A stretch of DNA of 64,000 nt from Eutreptiella sp. 'Long Island Sound 2002' (Eukaryota; Euglenozoa; Euglenophyceae; Eutreptiales; Eutreptiaceae), in the NCBI GenBank assembly GCA_964036045.1, contig OZ038383.1, forward strand, positions 68,903,888-68,967,887, given 5' to 3'. The notes beneath the pieces were generated by a model that did not search any database, was not told where the DNA came from, and saw only the letters and a list, made by a program, of their open reading frames with translations. A program made the translations under genes and the position numbers. The number at the start of each line of letters is the position of its first letter. Position 1 is the stretch's first letter. This document shows, piece after piece, positions 54,860 to 64,000 of the stretch.

Positions 54860-55150
54860 ATGCCTTTCCCTTGGGACACCATTCTCGAGCTTAGTATGAC
54901 GCTTGTGCGTTTGAGTGGAGCCAAGAGTTTGTGGGCCCCTTTGGTCTCCCAACTCCTTGGTGAGTGGGTGGCTTCATGTCCCTTGGCCAAGGGCCGATGG
55001 GCAGAGGCCACGGACGTTGGCTACCTCTCCCTTATTCGTACTAAGCAAGTGGAGGCGGTGAAGCAATACACCTCTTTCCTTTTTCCCGCCCCCAAGTTGA
55101 TTGGGCTACTCATGGACCTCAACGTCAGTATGGTTAGATTGAGGGCAAGG
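54860..55150 (+). pseudogene. diverged relative of A-family gene 1, exon 1 (element Y)
   Basis: ILELSMTLVRLSGAKSLWAP, then GEWVASCPLAKGRW, then VEAVKQYTSFLFPAPKLIGL aligns without gaps of note to SLLSKALRELSGASNLKDER, TWATSCPLARRQF and VEAYTASLLPATAM of copy A. Upstream sequence has its own ctag words (ctagatttttctag, 54650-54670). It breaks off into C-rich repeats at 55170. A third, older lineage of the same family. Confidence 0.6.
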
Positions 55151-55419
55151 GGAGGTAAGGGGAGCCTCAGCCCCCCCCCCCCGCCCCCCCCACCACCCCA
55201 AATTGCCCCACCTGGACCCCCCCCCAACCTACCCTCCCAACCGCTCCCCCCCCTAGCGCCCCCTCCCAGACCCCCCTCCCTCCAATGCCCCCCCCCCCCC
55301 CCCCCGGGGGCCTTCGGCCCACTTCTATTGGGGGGGGAGTCGCGTATAAAAGCAAGGAGATGTCCCCCCCCGTGCGGGACAGGCACACCCAAGCTGTGGC
55401 CGTGCTGCGCGAGCTTGGG

Positions 55420-57140
55420 CGGGACGGAGGACGCCGCGGCTATGGCCGGTCTCCATTGGCTGGGGGGAAAGGAGACACCTGGCAGCCACCGGTCTGCGTT
55501 AGCCGGGGTGGGGGGGGGGGGGAGACGCGAGACACCAACACGCCCCGGCGTGCCCGGTCTACATTAGCCGTGTGGGGAGGGAAGATACCTCGTAGCCAGT
55601 ACGGACGGTTGCGGCCATTCTGCGCTAGCCGGGGCGGGGGGGGGGGCTCCCCGGCCGCAAGGACGCCCCTGTTGTAGCCGGTCTACGTCAACCGGGGCGG
55701 GAGGGAGTGCGGACAAGGGACATGCACGCCCCGGCTGTGGCCGTTTTGCGTTAGCCGGGGCGGGAGGAAGGACACTAAGCAGTCAACACGCCCCGGCTGT
55801 GGCGCGATGTGCTGGCTGGGGCGGGGGAGAAGCTACCTAGTAGCTTCCCCCCCCGCCCTGGTTGTAGCAAGTCTGCGTTAGCCGGGGCGGCAGGGAGTGC
55901 AGACAGGGACATGCACTCCTTGTTGTGGCCGCCCTGTGTCATCCGGGGCGGGAGGGAGGACACCAGGTGGCAAGCACGCCCCAGCTGTGGCCGTTCTCTG
56001 CTAGCCGGGGCAGGGGAGAAGACACCAGGCAGCCAGCACATCCCGGCTGTGGCCGCTCTGCGTTAGCCGGGGCGGCGGAGAAGATACCTGGCGGCTAAGA
56101 CGCTCTGGCCGTGGCGTGTGTGTGAGCCGGGGCGGGGGGGGGGGAGCGTCGACGAGGGACATGCACACTCCCTGGTGTCCTCCCTCTTGCGAAGGCTAAC
56201 ACTGCATGACCACGGCCGGGGCGTGCTTGGCGGGGTTCCGCACACCCTCCCGCCGTGGCAGACGCGGTCCGGCCGCAGCCAGGGCGTCCTACCTACCAAG
56301 TACCTTCCCTCCCGCTCCAGCTAATGCAGACCGGCCACGGCTGGGGCGAGCAAGCGGCCTGGTGTCTCCCCGGCTACCGCAGACCTGCCATAGCCGGGGC
56401 GTGCGTGTTCCTGATCCGCACTCCCTCGTGCCCCGGTTGATGCGCACCGGCTGCAGCAGGGCGCCCTCGCTGCCAAGTGTCACCCCCACCCCGGCTAACG
56501 CAGAATAGCCGCAACAGGATCGTGCTGGTGCCCTGCTGACCTCCCTGCCGAGCCGGCTAGCGCAGAATGGCCATAGCCGGCCGTGTTTGCCGTTAGCCGG
56601 GGCGGGAGGGATGGCACCATCACTACCCCCCAATTGACAAGGCACAGCCGAGACCTGCGCGAGCCGGCTACCCGGCATCGGCCCCCGGCTGTTTCTGGTC
56701 CGACCTCTCTCCCGCGGTGTGCTTCGGCCGGGGCGTCCTTGCAGCCACGTGTGCGGTAGGGAGGGTCGCCCAGCGGACCACACGTCCCAACCTGTGCCGG
56801 CCCGTGCCGACTTGCTTGGCGGCGGGGCCGGAGCTCCCGTGTGGCTGCCCGCTACGGAGGGGCCTCCGGCGCACCCAGCAAGCCTTTGTATGCTCTGGTC
56901 CCGCGGGGGAGGGGGGGCGGCACGCCAAAGGCCGGCACGCACCGGCTGTAGCCATGCCGCGTTAGCCGGGGTGGGGGGGTGGGCCATCCGGTGCCTCGCA
57001 TGTCGCGGCCTTCGCCAGTTTGCGTGTGCAGGGTCGGCGGGACGGCGGCCCGGGTACCGCCGGCCGCCGTCGGTCGCGGGGCCACAGGCGCACTTCATGC
57101 GCCGCCGTAGGGCCGGACCCTGCTGCCCGGCTGGGGGGGA
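55420..57140. repeat. satellite, approximately 62-bp unit, orientation switch
   Basis: gttagccggggcgg recurs about every 60-66 bp (55502, 55568, 55628, 55691, 55754, 55812, 55880, 55942, 56003, 56065, 56124), each with a gacacc..ggcagccagcac..ccccggctgtggccg body. Between about 56200 and 56560 units read in the opposite orientation (ccccggctaacgcagaa). More diverged towards 57140. Confidence 0.85.
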
Positions 57141-57294
57141 TGGTTAGTCTCCCGGTGGGAGCCAGTTCACCCGCCGGGGGGGACGGGGGTGTCCCGCCCG
57201 GGCGGTGGCTAACTCCTCTGGGGTGCCCGCAGGGGGCGGTATCCGCAGCGGCTCGGGCCTTCCGGTCGGGTGAGGTGTGGGGCTGCCCCCTTTT

Positions 57295-57365
57295 GGCGGC
57301 CGCCGTTGAGACACGTCTTGCCGGGCTGGCCGGCGCCAGGCTCCCCCATCTTTAGGCTCCGGGCT
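57295..57365 (+). repeat. segment duplicated upstream of third element end
   Basis: gcggccgccgttgagacac, ggctcc..ccatcttta, ggctccggg align with 62330-62402 (gcggccgtcactgagacacc, ggctcgccatccgta, gcgctccgga). The same unit thus precedes both the left end of copy B and the partial end at 62407. Confidence 0.65.
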
Positions 57366-57604
57366 GGGTCGTCCGGTCCGTAAAACGCACTACCCTTGGT
57401 ACACGCCAGAAGACCCAATCTTGATCTAGCCTAGAACGCTCTAGCTAGAACGTTCTAGCCTAGGTTAGATCAATACTAGAACGATATAATGGCTACAACA
57501 TATCCCAAATTCTTCGTTGCTCCGCCGTGCATGCTTGCTATTGTCCGTAGTGCATTGTTCCATGCTTCATTCTTTCCCGCTTAGATATTGCACATTTCTT
57601 TGCA

Positions 57605-58813
57605 ATGAAACGCCCCACCACCCCCCCCCCCCCTGCTCCCTCCTCACCCGGGAAGGATACTTCCCTCTTGTCTAAGGCGCTACGGGAGTTGAGTGGGGCC
57701 TCAAACCTCAAGGATGAGCGGGTGGGCCATTACTTGGCCACGTGCATGGGCGCTATCATGCCCCCTAACACGGCGGCAGTTCAACAACGCCGTCCAGCAT
57801 GTGAACTCAGCCACTTCTACCCAAACCACGGCTGAGGCATGCAAGGCCATCGTTGAGGCATACACCGCCTCCCTACTGCCCGCAACCGCCATGTGTGAAC
57901 TAGTGCTCAACATGAGGGCCCCCAAGTCCTCGTTGAGGACCCTCTCGGTGCTCTACACGCTCCGTAAGTTGGAGTATCACCGCACCGTCCCCAGTGGCCC
58001 CTACTCCCGTCCAATTTGTACCGAGCAGGCTTTCCAAGCCCGTTGGAAGGAGTTGGTCGCCCCGGTGCCATTGAATAATCCCGTTGCCACGGTGTTGCCC
58101 AAGGCCACCGGGATGTCATGGCCCTTCGCCTCATGCGTCACATACATCCTCTCCCGGCCGGGCTTGGTGCGGTCAATCAACCGCACCTTCCGGTTGACGT
58201 TCATCGTCCGGGGAGATGCCTACCCCGTGGCCGGGGGCAATTGGACCCAACTCACCATCTCCTTGGCCAACTTCGAGCGCTGGGCCCGCTCCCCCGCGGG
58301 CCTTTGGGTGTTGAGCATGGCCAATTGCCATGACAAGGCCATGGAGACCCTTGGGACGTTGTGGAAGAGCAATTGGGAGGTACTCCTCTCACCTAGTGCC
58401 TTTCACTCGTTCTAGTTTTGATCTAGTCGGCCTCAAACACCGCTCGCTAGACGCTAGATTGGACTAGACTAGAACGAAATTAACCACCCCCCATGTCTCG
58501 TGTTTAGGTGATTCGAGATATCATCGACACGGGGCCGGTCCAATGGGGGGCCTCCAAGGAGGAGGCAAAGGTGATCCTCGGGGGGGATCAACCGTGGACG
58601 CGACGGGTGATCGGGGTGTCCGCGTGCCCCCAAGTGGGCTCCACGTTCAATGAGGGCATATGGAATGCCCAAAAGAAGACTTGGGAGGGTAGTGGTATCC
58701 CACAAACCATGGAGGGTGATGAGGCCAACTACACGGCCTTCCTCCTTGGGACGCCATCCTTGCAAGCCGTAGGCTGCAGTACGCAGCGGATGTTGATAAT
58801 GCCACGTGCCTAG
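57605..58813 (+). pseudogene. A-family gene 1, copy B (deleted)
   Basis: Exon 1 57605-58379 (MKRPTTPPPPAPSS), with a frameshift near 57740 relative to A. Intron 58380-58507. Exon 2 58508 on (VIRDIIDTGPVQWGASKEEA...YTAFLLGTPSLQAVG), ending at TAG 58811-58813 where A reads TGG. Exon 2 of B keeps the frame that A lost at its G run, which confirms the reading. The late His-rich block of A is deleted. Confidence 0.55.
58380..58507 (+). other. intron 1 of copy B (CTAG-rich)
   Basis: gtactcctctc...tcgtgtttag; holds gttctagttttgatctag and cgctcgctagacgctag. Confidence 0.65.
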
Positions 58814-58933
58814 GCCGTCTTGTGCATTTTGCACTTGACAATGGTTGACAGGGTCACATGCAGGCTTCCCTGAACCAGAGTATTTCAAACCAAGATGGCA
58901 TCGCAAGAGCAGTTGGACGAGCTGGTGAGGCAG

Positions 58934-59077
58934 GTATATTTCGTGCTGTGCGTTCTAGCGGTGATCTAGGGAATCGTTCTATTCTTGATCTAGGCAGCAC
59001 GATCGGCCGCTAGACTGTCGCTAGAACGCCGCTAGAATAGTTGCCTAGAACGCCGCTAGAACGATCGTGTGCTACAG
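58934..59077 (+). other. intron in gene 2 of copy B (CTAG-rich)
   Basis: gtatatttcg...gtgctacag; holds cgttctagcggtgatctag, gctagaacgccgctagaa, cctagaacgccgctagaac. Confidence 0.7.
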
Positions 59078-60439
59078 AACGCAGCGACCCAGGCGCTGAT
59101 TGGGCACGTCCCGGAGGCGCAGAGGCGTGTAGCTCCGGCCGAGCACGCCGAGCCGAAGGCCGAGCAGGCCCCGCACCCCAAGCCCAAGGCAGCCCCCCTC
59201 GCCAAGCCCAAGTCCAAGCCCAAGCCCCAACCCCAAGCCCCACATCCACAGTCGCCACCCCCTCCCCCATTGGTAGCCCGGAAGGGGGCGGCAGCCGCAG
59301 CCGAGGAGGAACCGGCGGAGGTGGAGGAGGCGCGGGGAGAGCTCAAAGGGTTCTTGGATTCCCGCGCCGCCTCCAGGGCGGCCAAGACAAGGGCTGAGAC
59401 GAAACTCTCGGCCTGGGAGGCAAAACTGGCCAGCCTCCAGGAGGAGGGAGCGGAGGAGGAGAGGATCCGCTAGGGGGAGGCCAACCTTCGCAAGGCGAAG
59501 GCGAAGGTGGCCGAGAAGCAGCAGGCGATCGAGGGGTTCGATCAGGCGGTGGGGCGGAGCAAGAGGGAGTTGGCGGCGGTGGTGGCGGGGGTGAAGGACG
59601 AGGAGGTGGACAAGGTGGTGGAGGTGGACGTGGAGGGCGAGATGGAGGAGGCGGGCGTGAAGGAGGAGGAGGAGGAGACGAAGGTGGTGGAGGCGGCGCC
59701 GGCGGGGGGGGGGGGGACGAGCGACTGGCTCAGGGGGTTGATGGGGTCGAGGGTTGCGGGGGGCATCCAGGTCCTGCCATGGGACCCGGCAGTCCTGGCT
59801 ACCCCCCAATCCCCAAACCTGGACACCCCCCTCCTCGTCGCCCCGGAGAGTCCGGTATGGACTCTCCGGTTTTTGTTGGTGCGGGTGCACCACCGGCTGT
59901 TGGGGGCGGGGCGGTGGGTATGGGTGGACGGGGAGGGGCAGGGGTTGTCCACGTGGACAAGCCCCTGCGCCTGGGGGTGGTCGAGGGGTCGTGGGGGTGG
60001 CAACGTGAGTTGCCGGGGCCGGGGAATAAGCGATGGGGGGAGGTGGGCCCCCCCCCCCGAAAGGGGGGTAAAGATGTTTTAGTTGGCGCAAACCAACATC
60101 TTCACCCCCGAGCGGAAAAAGGGGGGGGCCACCCACTGGCGATTCGTCGCCCACTGCTGGCAGGGGCTGGGCTTGGGGGGGGGTGAGTGGGTGGGGAAGG
60201 CGTGGGTCTGGACGCCGACCTGGTTGACGCTGCTGGACTTTGGGGGTTTCAACCCCGAGGCGGCGAACCGGGGGGTGTATGCCGTGGTGGTGCACGGCAT
60301 TGCCTCCGGGCCCAAGCCCAAGCCCAAGCCCGCCGCAGCCCCCGTTGGCGGCCCCCCGCAGCCGCACCCCCCCAACCCCGCGGACGCCTTCGCCAAGGCA
60401 CCGGGGGCCATCTCTCCCGCCTTGGACCGCCAAGGCACG

Positions 60440-60594
60440 GTATGTCGATTGCGTTGTAGCGGTGATCTAGTAAACCGTTCTGGCGTTGATCTAGCCACCG
60501 CCGTGCCGCCGCCGCTAGAACGTCGCTAGAACGCTGCTAGAATAGTTGCCTAGAACGCCGCTAGAACGCTCCTGCATTTTGTTTGTCTCTTCAG
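60440..60594 (+). other. second intron in gene 2 of copy B (CTAG-rich)
   Basis: gtatgtcgat...gtctcttcag; holds gcggtgatctag, gctagaacgtcgctagaacg, cctagaacgccgctagaac. Confidence 0.7.
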
Positions 60595-61629
60595 GTTGTC
60601 AGCGTGCAGACGTGTGGAGGCGACCCCCGCGGGGTGCGCGTGGAGTGGCGCGATGCTGGAGGGCCGATGCGCCTCGTGGGGGTCACGGAGTTGAGCCGGA
60701 TGTTGGGGGCGAACCCCAATTTGGCCCCCTTGGTGCTGGAGGGTATGGGTAGGTGGGAAGCGGGCACGAGTGCGGGGGGCATGGACCCGCAGCGCAAGGG
60801 TTGGGGGAGGTTGCAGGACCGGGGGGGGGATGACCAGCAGCAGCAGCAGCACCAGCAGCACCAGCAGCAGGGAGAAGACACCCCCCACCAAGGCCCCCAA
60901 ACCCCCCCCCCAAGGCCCCCAAGAAAAAACCCCGCCCCCGCCACTTCGAGAGTAGCGACGAAGAGGCGCCCCCCCCCCCCCCCCAAGGGCAGCAGGGCAA
61001 GCCCAAGCCCAAGGCCAAGCCGCGGGCCAAGGGCAAGGGCAAAGCCACCCCCCCCCCCCCCAAACCCCAGGCCCCCCCTATGCAAGAAAGGGGCCGGGAC
61101 CCCTATGGGAATGTGCCGGGTGTGGGGGACACCCGGTATGTCCCTTGGGCGGAGGGGGCTAATGGGGGGACCGTCAGCCAAGTGACGGTGTTGGGGGATT
61201 GGGATGAGGAGTTGGACCCGGGGGAGTGGTGGGTGGTGTCGCAGGGGTCCAATGGGGGGGGGAGGGGGGGAAGAAGGGGAAGAAGAGGAAGCGGGAGAAA
61301 GAGGCGGGCACCTTCCGGGTGGCGGGGGACCTCCTCTTCCGCACCCGGGAGGAGGCGGAGGCCCACCTCCGGGAGGCCTAGGAGGCCGGGGACGACGGGG
61401 ATGACGGGGATGACGGGGATGACGAGGGGGACGTGGGTGGGGACAAGGGGGAAGGGGGTGACAAGGGGGGTGAGGCGGGGGCGACAAGGTGGGTGAGAAG
61501 GAAGGGGACACGGGGGTTGGGGGTGAGAAGGGGGGTGCCAGGAGCAAGAATGAGCCCCGGCAACCCCCCACACGCAAGAGGGGTAACCTGCGTGTCGCGA
61601 CTCGCGAATGGGGGCCTGGGGGGGCAGGG

Positions 61630-61760
61630 GGGCTAATCGGGCTAACCGGGCTAATCGGGCTAACCCACCACCAAGTGACCCGGCGCTGGCCCGCCAAGTG
61701 ACCTTCCAAGTGACCTATGGGGTGCGGTGGGGGGCTAACCGGGCTAATCGGGGGCCGGGG
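61630..61760 (+). repeat. 10-bp gggctaacc/gggctaatc repeat, copy B
   Basis: Counterpart of 31478-31600. Confidence 0.65.
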
Positions 61761-62329
61761 GGTGGGGGGGGGAACCCGGCGCTCCGTGAGTCGGGCCAGC
61801 ATCGGGACCCTGTGATTGGCCACGGCTGGCCATGGTAGCCGGGGCAGCTTCTGTTTGAGGAGTGGCGGAGCATTCATATATATCGTTCTAGCGGCGTTCT
61901 AGCGAACCGTTCTAGCGACGTTCTAGAACGCTCGCTAGAACGTCGCTAGAACGCCACTAGAACGAAAAATTTTTGGATTCCAAAATCAGGTGAAAACAGT
62001 GAAATCGTGAAAAAAAAAGTATGGGCCCCCGGGTATGGATAGGGGGGTCCAGGTTAGACACCTCATCTGCCCCCCCCCCCCCCCCTGCGGGGGGGGATTC
62101 CCCTCTTTTTTTCGTTCTAGCCGCTCTGGGCGGTTCTAGGCTAGAACGAGATTGGGTATTCTAGCGTGTACCAAGGGTAACACCTTGCCTCCGTGAGCCG
62201 TAGATGGGGTGATGCTCGGAAATACCTAGGCACTCCAAGCCGCTGCAGCGTGGTAGGCGTGTGTAGCGGGTGGTAGTCTACAGCGGCGCGAGCCTGCCTG
62301 TTTAGGGGGGGGCCTTGGGCCCCTCCGAG

Positions 62330-62402
62330 CCGGCGGCCGTCACTGAGACACCTCTTGTAGGGCTACCCTGCGTCAGGCTCGCCATCCGTAGCGCTCCGGA
62401 CT
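62330..62402 (+). repeat. segment duplicated upstream of copy B
   Basis: Aligns with 57295-57365. Confidence 0.65.
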
Positions 62403-62406
62403 CTGT

Positions 62407-62520
62407 CTCTTGGTGCGCGCTAGAATACCCAATTTTGTTCTAGCCTAGAACACTCTAGCTAGATCGTTCTAGCCTAGATTAGATCAATACCAGAACGATA
62501 TAGTAGGCTAGGTAGAACAC
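62407..62520 (+). mobile_element. left-end fragment of a third A/B family copy
   Basis: ctcttggtgcgcgctagaat followed by acccaat and the subterminal words tagcctagaac, ctagctagatcgttctag, agaacgatata, as at 26575-26670 and 57393-57490. It stops in sequence unlike either copy (CA repeats from 62535). Confidence 0.7.
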
Positions 62521-62534
62521 AAAAAACAAATTAT

Positions 62535-62585
62535 CCCTCACACACACATACAAACACACACACACACACACACATGCATGCACAC
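62535..62585. repeat. CA microsatellite
   Basis: cacacacacatacaaacaca followed by further CA repeats and atgcatgcacac. Confidence 0.8.
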
Positions 62586-62739
62586 ATTTTGATGTAGGGG
62601 CACTGTGGGGCTGCCCTCGCTTCAAGCTTTGGTTGGGGGGGGGAGGGGGCTTTACTTGTGTCACACATTTTTCAGGGGGGGGCTTGAGAACTACCTTGGG
62701 TGTGGGGGGGGGTTGAACTCAGGGTTCTGGGAGGGTGTT

Positions 62740-63344
62740 CTTTTCTTTGTTTCACAGGTGCTTTTTTTATTGGATTTTGTGGGTTTCACATGACAAACAA
62801 CAATTTCAAGTTACAGGTATGCCATGCAATGCTGTGCAGTGTTGTGGTGTGTTGTGGTGTGTGATCCTCTGTGGTGTGTTGTGCTGTGTAGTGGCGTGGT
62901 GTGCTGTGTTGTGGTCACATGAGGTGCACTGTGGTGTGTTGCGGTGTCATGTGGTGTGGTCTGGTGTCATGTGCTGTGGCCTGATGTCATGTTGTGTGGT
63001 GTGCTGTGGTGTGCTATGCTGCGGTGCGGTCTGTTGTAGTGTGTGATTGGCTCTTGTGTGTGGTACTGTGCGGGGGGGGGTAGTGTGTTGTGGTCACATG
63101 ACGTGCGCTGTGGTGTGCTGTGTTTTCATGTGGTGTGGTTGGTGTGGTTCGTTGAATGGTGTGTTGGTTGCTTGGCAGGTTGGGTTGTTTGGCCGCTTGG
63201 GTTATTTGATGGTTGTTTGGCCGGTTGGGGCATGCTGTGTGGTGTCTGCACCGTATGGTGTGTGCTGTGGTATGCTGTTGTATGCTCTGTGATGTCATGT
63301 GTGTGGGTACACATGCATTTGCTGTCATCCCAAGGGAGGGGGGG
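62740..63344 (+). repeat. giant palindrome, left arm
   Basis: The reverse complement aligns with 63426-64000. Outer end cttttcttt..cacaggtgctttt..attggattttgtgggtt; middle GT-rich (tgttgtggtgtg); inner end gatgtcatgtgtgtgggtac and ccaagggaggggggg. Confidence 0.85.
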
Positions 63345-63425
63345 CGGCTGGTAAGCAGTTACTTTTTTTGTTCTAGGGGCGTTCGCGGAAACTGTTCTAG
63401 CGGCCCTCTACTGACAGTCTAGCGG
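63345..63425. other. palindrome spacer
   Basis: 81 bp containing ttgttctaggggcgttcgcg and gttctagcggc, words like those in the A/B family introns and ends. Confidence 0.6.
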
Positions 63426-64000
63426 CCCCCCCCCTCCCTTGGAATGGCAGTAATTACATGGGTACCCACACACATGACATCACAGAGCAAACAACGGCAT
63501 ACGGCACCAAACACCACAGGGTGCAAACACCACACAACGTTCCCCCATCAGCCGACCAACCAACAAATAACCCAAGCTGCCAAACAACCCAACCTGCCAA
63601 GCAACCAACACACCAACACATTCAACAAACCAGACAGGCAACCGTATTGCACGATACCCCACCGCACCACACCACACCACATGACACCAGACCACGCCAC
63701 ATGACACCCGACCGCACCATATGACAACATAGCACACCGCAGGGCACGTCATGTGACCACAACACACTACCCCCCCCCCTCGCCGCACATAGTACAGCAC
63801 ACCACAGCAGATCACACACTACAACACACCGCAGCACACCACAACACACCACACTATATGACACCACTTTACACATTAGGAGACCACAACACACCAAAAC
63901 ACTGCACAGCATTGCATGGCATACCTGCAACTTGAAATTGCAGTTTGTCAGGTGAAACCCACAAAATCCAATACAAAAGCACCTGTGAAAAAAAGAAAAG
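63426..64000 (-). repeat. giant palindrome, right arm (cut by window end)
   Basis: 575 bp complementary to the left arm with scattered mismatches and small gaps. The end of the window falls inside or at the end of the arm. Confidence 0.85.

Larger units (their letters stand above)
58895..61575 (+). pseudogene. A-family gene 2, copy B
   Basis: Exon 1 58895-58933 encodes MASQEQLDELVRQ; intron 58934-59077; exon 2 59078-60439 is a single frame of 454 codons broken only by TAG at 59471-59473 and 60080-60082; intron 60440-60594; exon 3 from 60595. Parts in order: KPKP linker, coiled coil (LKGFLDSRAASRAAKTRAET...), GRWVWVDGEGQ and the block EWVGKAWVWTPTWLTLLDFG with AANRGVYAVVVHGI, second KPKP linker, then VQTCGGDPRGVRVEWRDAGG and GVTELSRML, Gln-rich and Pro-rich stretches, and an Asp/Gly tail. 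This copy shows the architecture better than A. Function unknown. Confidence 0.55.
57393..62177 (+). mobile_element. transposon copy B of the A/B family
   Basis: Length 4,785 bp. Same TIR (cccttggtacacgccagaag..) and flanking TA (57391-57392, 62178-62179) as copy A. Carries gene 1 (with an internal deletion and a frameshift) and gene 2, plus the three CTAG-rich introns. Differs from A by about 700 bp missing between 58813 and 58860. Confidence 0.85.

Noticed and set aside
55285-56041. protein-coding frames in the 62-bp satellite
   Set aside because: Frames change with each unit and both strands are open; this is repeat DNA.
59072-60433. 453-aa minus-strand ORF
   Set aside because: Antisense of A-family gene 2 exon 2; its long openness comes from the Pro/Gly/Lys-rich sense coding. 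The sense strand has homologous, intron-bounded exons in copy A.
60591-61877. 428-aa minus-strand ORF
   Set aside because: Antisense of gene 2 exon 3; Pro/Ser repeats from homopolymers, no domain.

Overview
This looks like nuclear DNA of a eukaryote rich in transposable elements, most likely a protist or alga. The species cannot be fixed from the sequence. Eukaryotic origin is shown by GT-AG introns with phase-consistent exons, by DIRS-type, LINE-type and piggyBac-type elements, and by tRNA-derived (pol III A-box/B-box) sequences. I see no host gene that I would call with confidence. Almost everything readable is a mobile element, a broken mobile-element gene or tandem-repeat DNA. Runs of ten or more C or G are common and often break reading frames.

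Layout. 0.3-2.9 kb: remnant of a reverse transcriptase (RT) with a YRDN centre. 5.1-21.7 kb: a stack of nested elements. The outer element X (short imperfect TIRs; carries a decayed 2OG/Fe(II)-dioxygenase-like gene) is split by a DIRS-like tyrosine-recombinase retrotransposon (gag, recombinase, RT-RNase H, inverted and split direct end repeats). That element was hit by a 551-bp TA-flanked MITE in gag and by a 7.1-kb LINE inside the RT domain. The LINE has an 8-bp target duplication, and removing it restores the RT frame. 22.4-23.3 kb: piggyBac transposase pseudogene (minus strand). 26.2-26.5 kb: LINE RT scrap.

26.6-32.0 kb (copy A) and 57.4-62.2 kb (copy B): two copies, plus a partial third end at 62.4 kb, of a transposon family I do not recognise. 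Its TIRs begin CCCTTGGTACAC and abut TA. It has two genes split by three introns, and all three introns are packed with the same CTAGAACG-type motif. 34,010-41,839: the most complete element, here called T. It has perfect 24-bp TIRs, a 5-bp target duplication TCAAA, a tandemly duplicated 878-bp left end, a 617-aa ORF and a second gene with six phase-consistent exons that includes a ParB-like segment. It contains 18 copies of a GCTGGNNCCAGC palindrome confined to its boundaries, several of them inside introns. T lies between the arms of an older approximately 300-bp inverted repeat (33.3 and 44.1-44.4 kb).

45.2-49.0 kb: a second, more decayed DIRS-like copy with its own flanked insertion. 49-54.6 kb: mostly unassigned sequence with C/G homopolymers, a tRNA-like head, RNase H scraps and an inverted pair of 33-34 bp minisatellites. 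54.9-57.4 kb: a diverged relative of the A/B first exon, then an approximately 62-bp satellite. 62.7-64.0 kb: a very large GT/CA-rich palindrome that runs off the window.

How the genes work together: T and the A/B family each look like two-gene DNA transposons whose introns carry the element's own repeated motif. This is the best candidate for something undescribed. The DIRS, LINE and piggyBac copies are conventional but broken.
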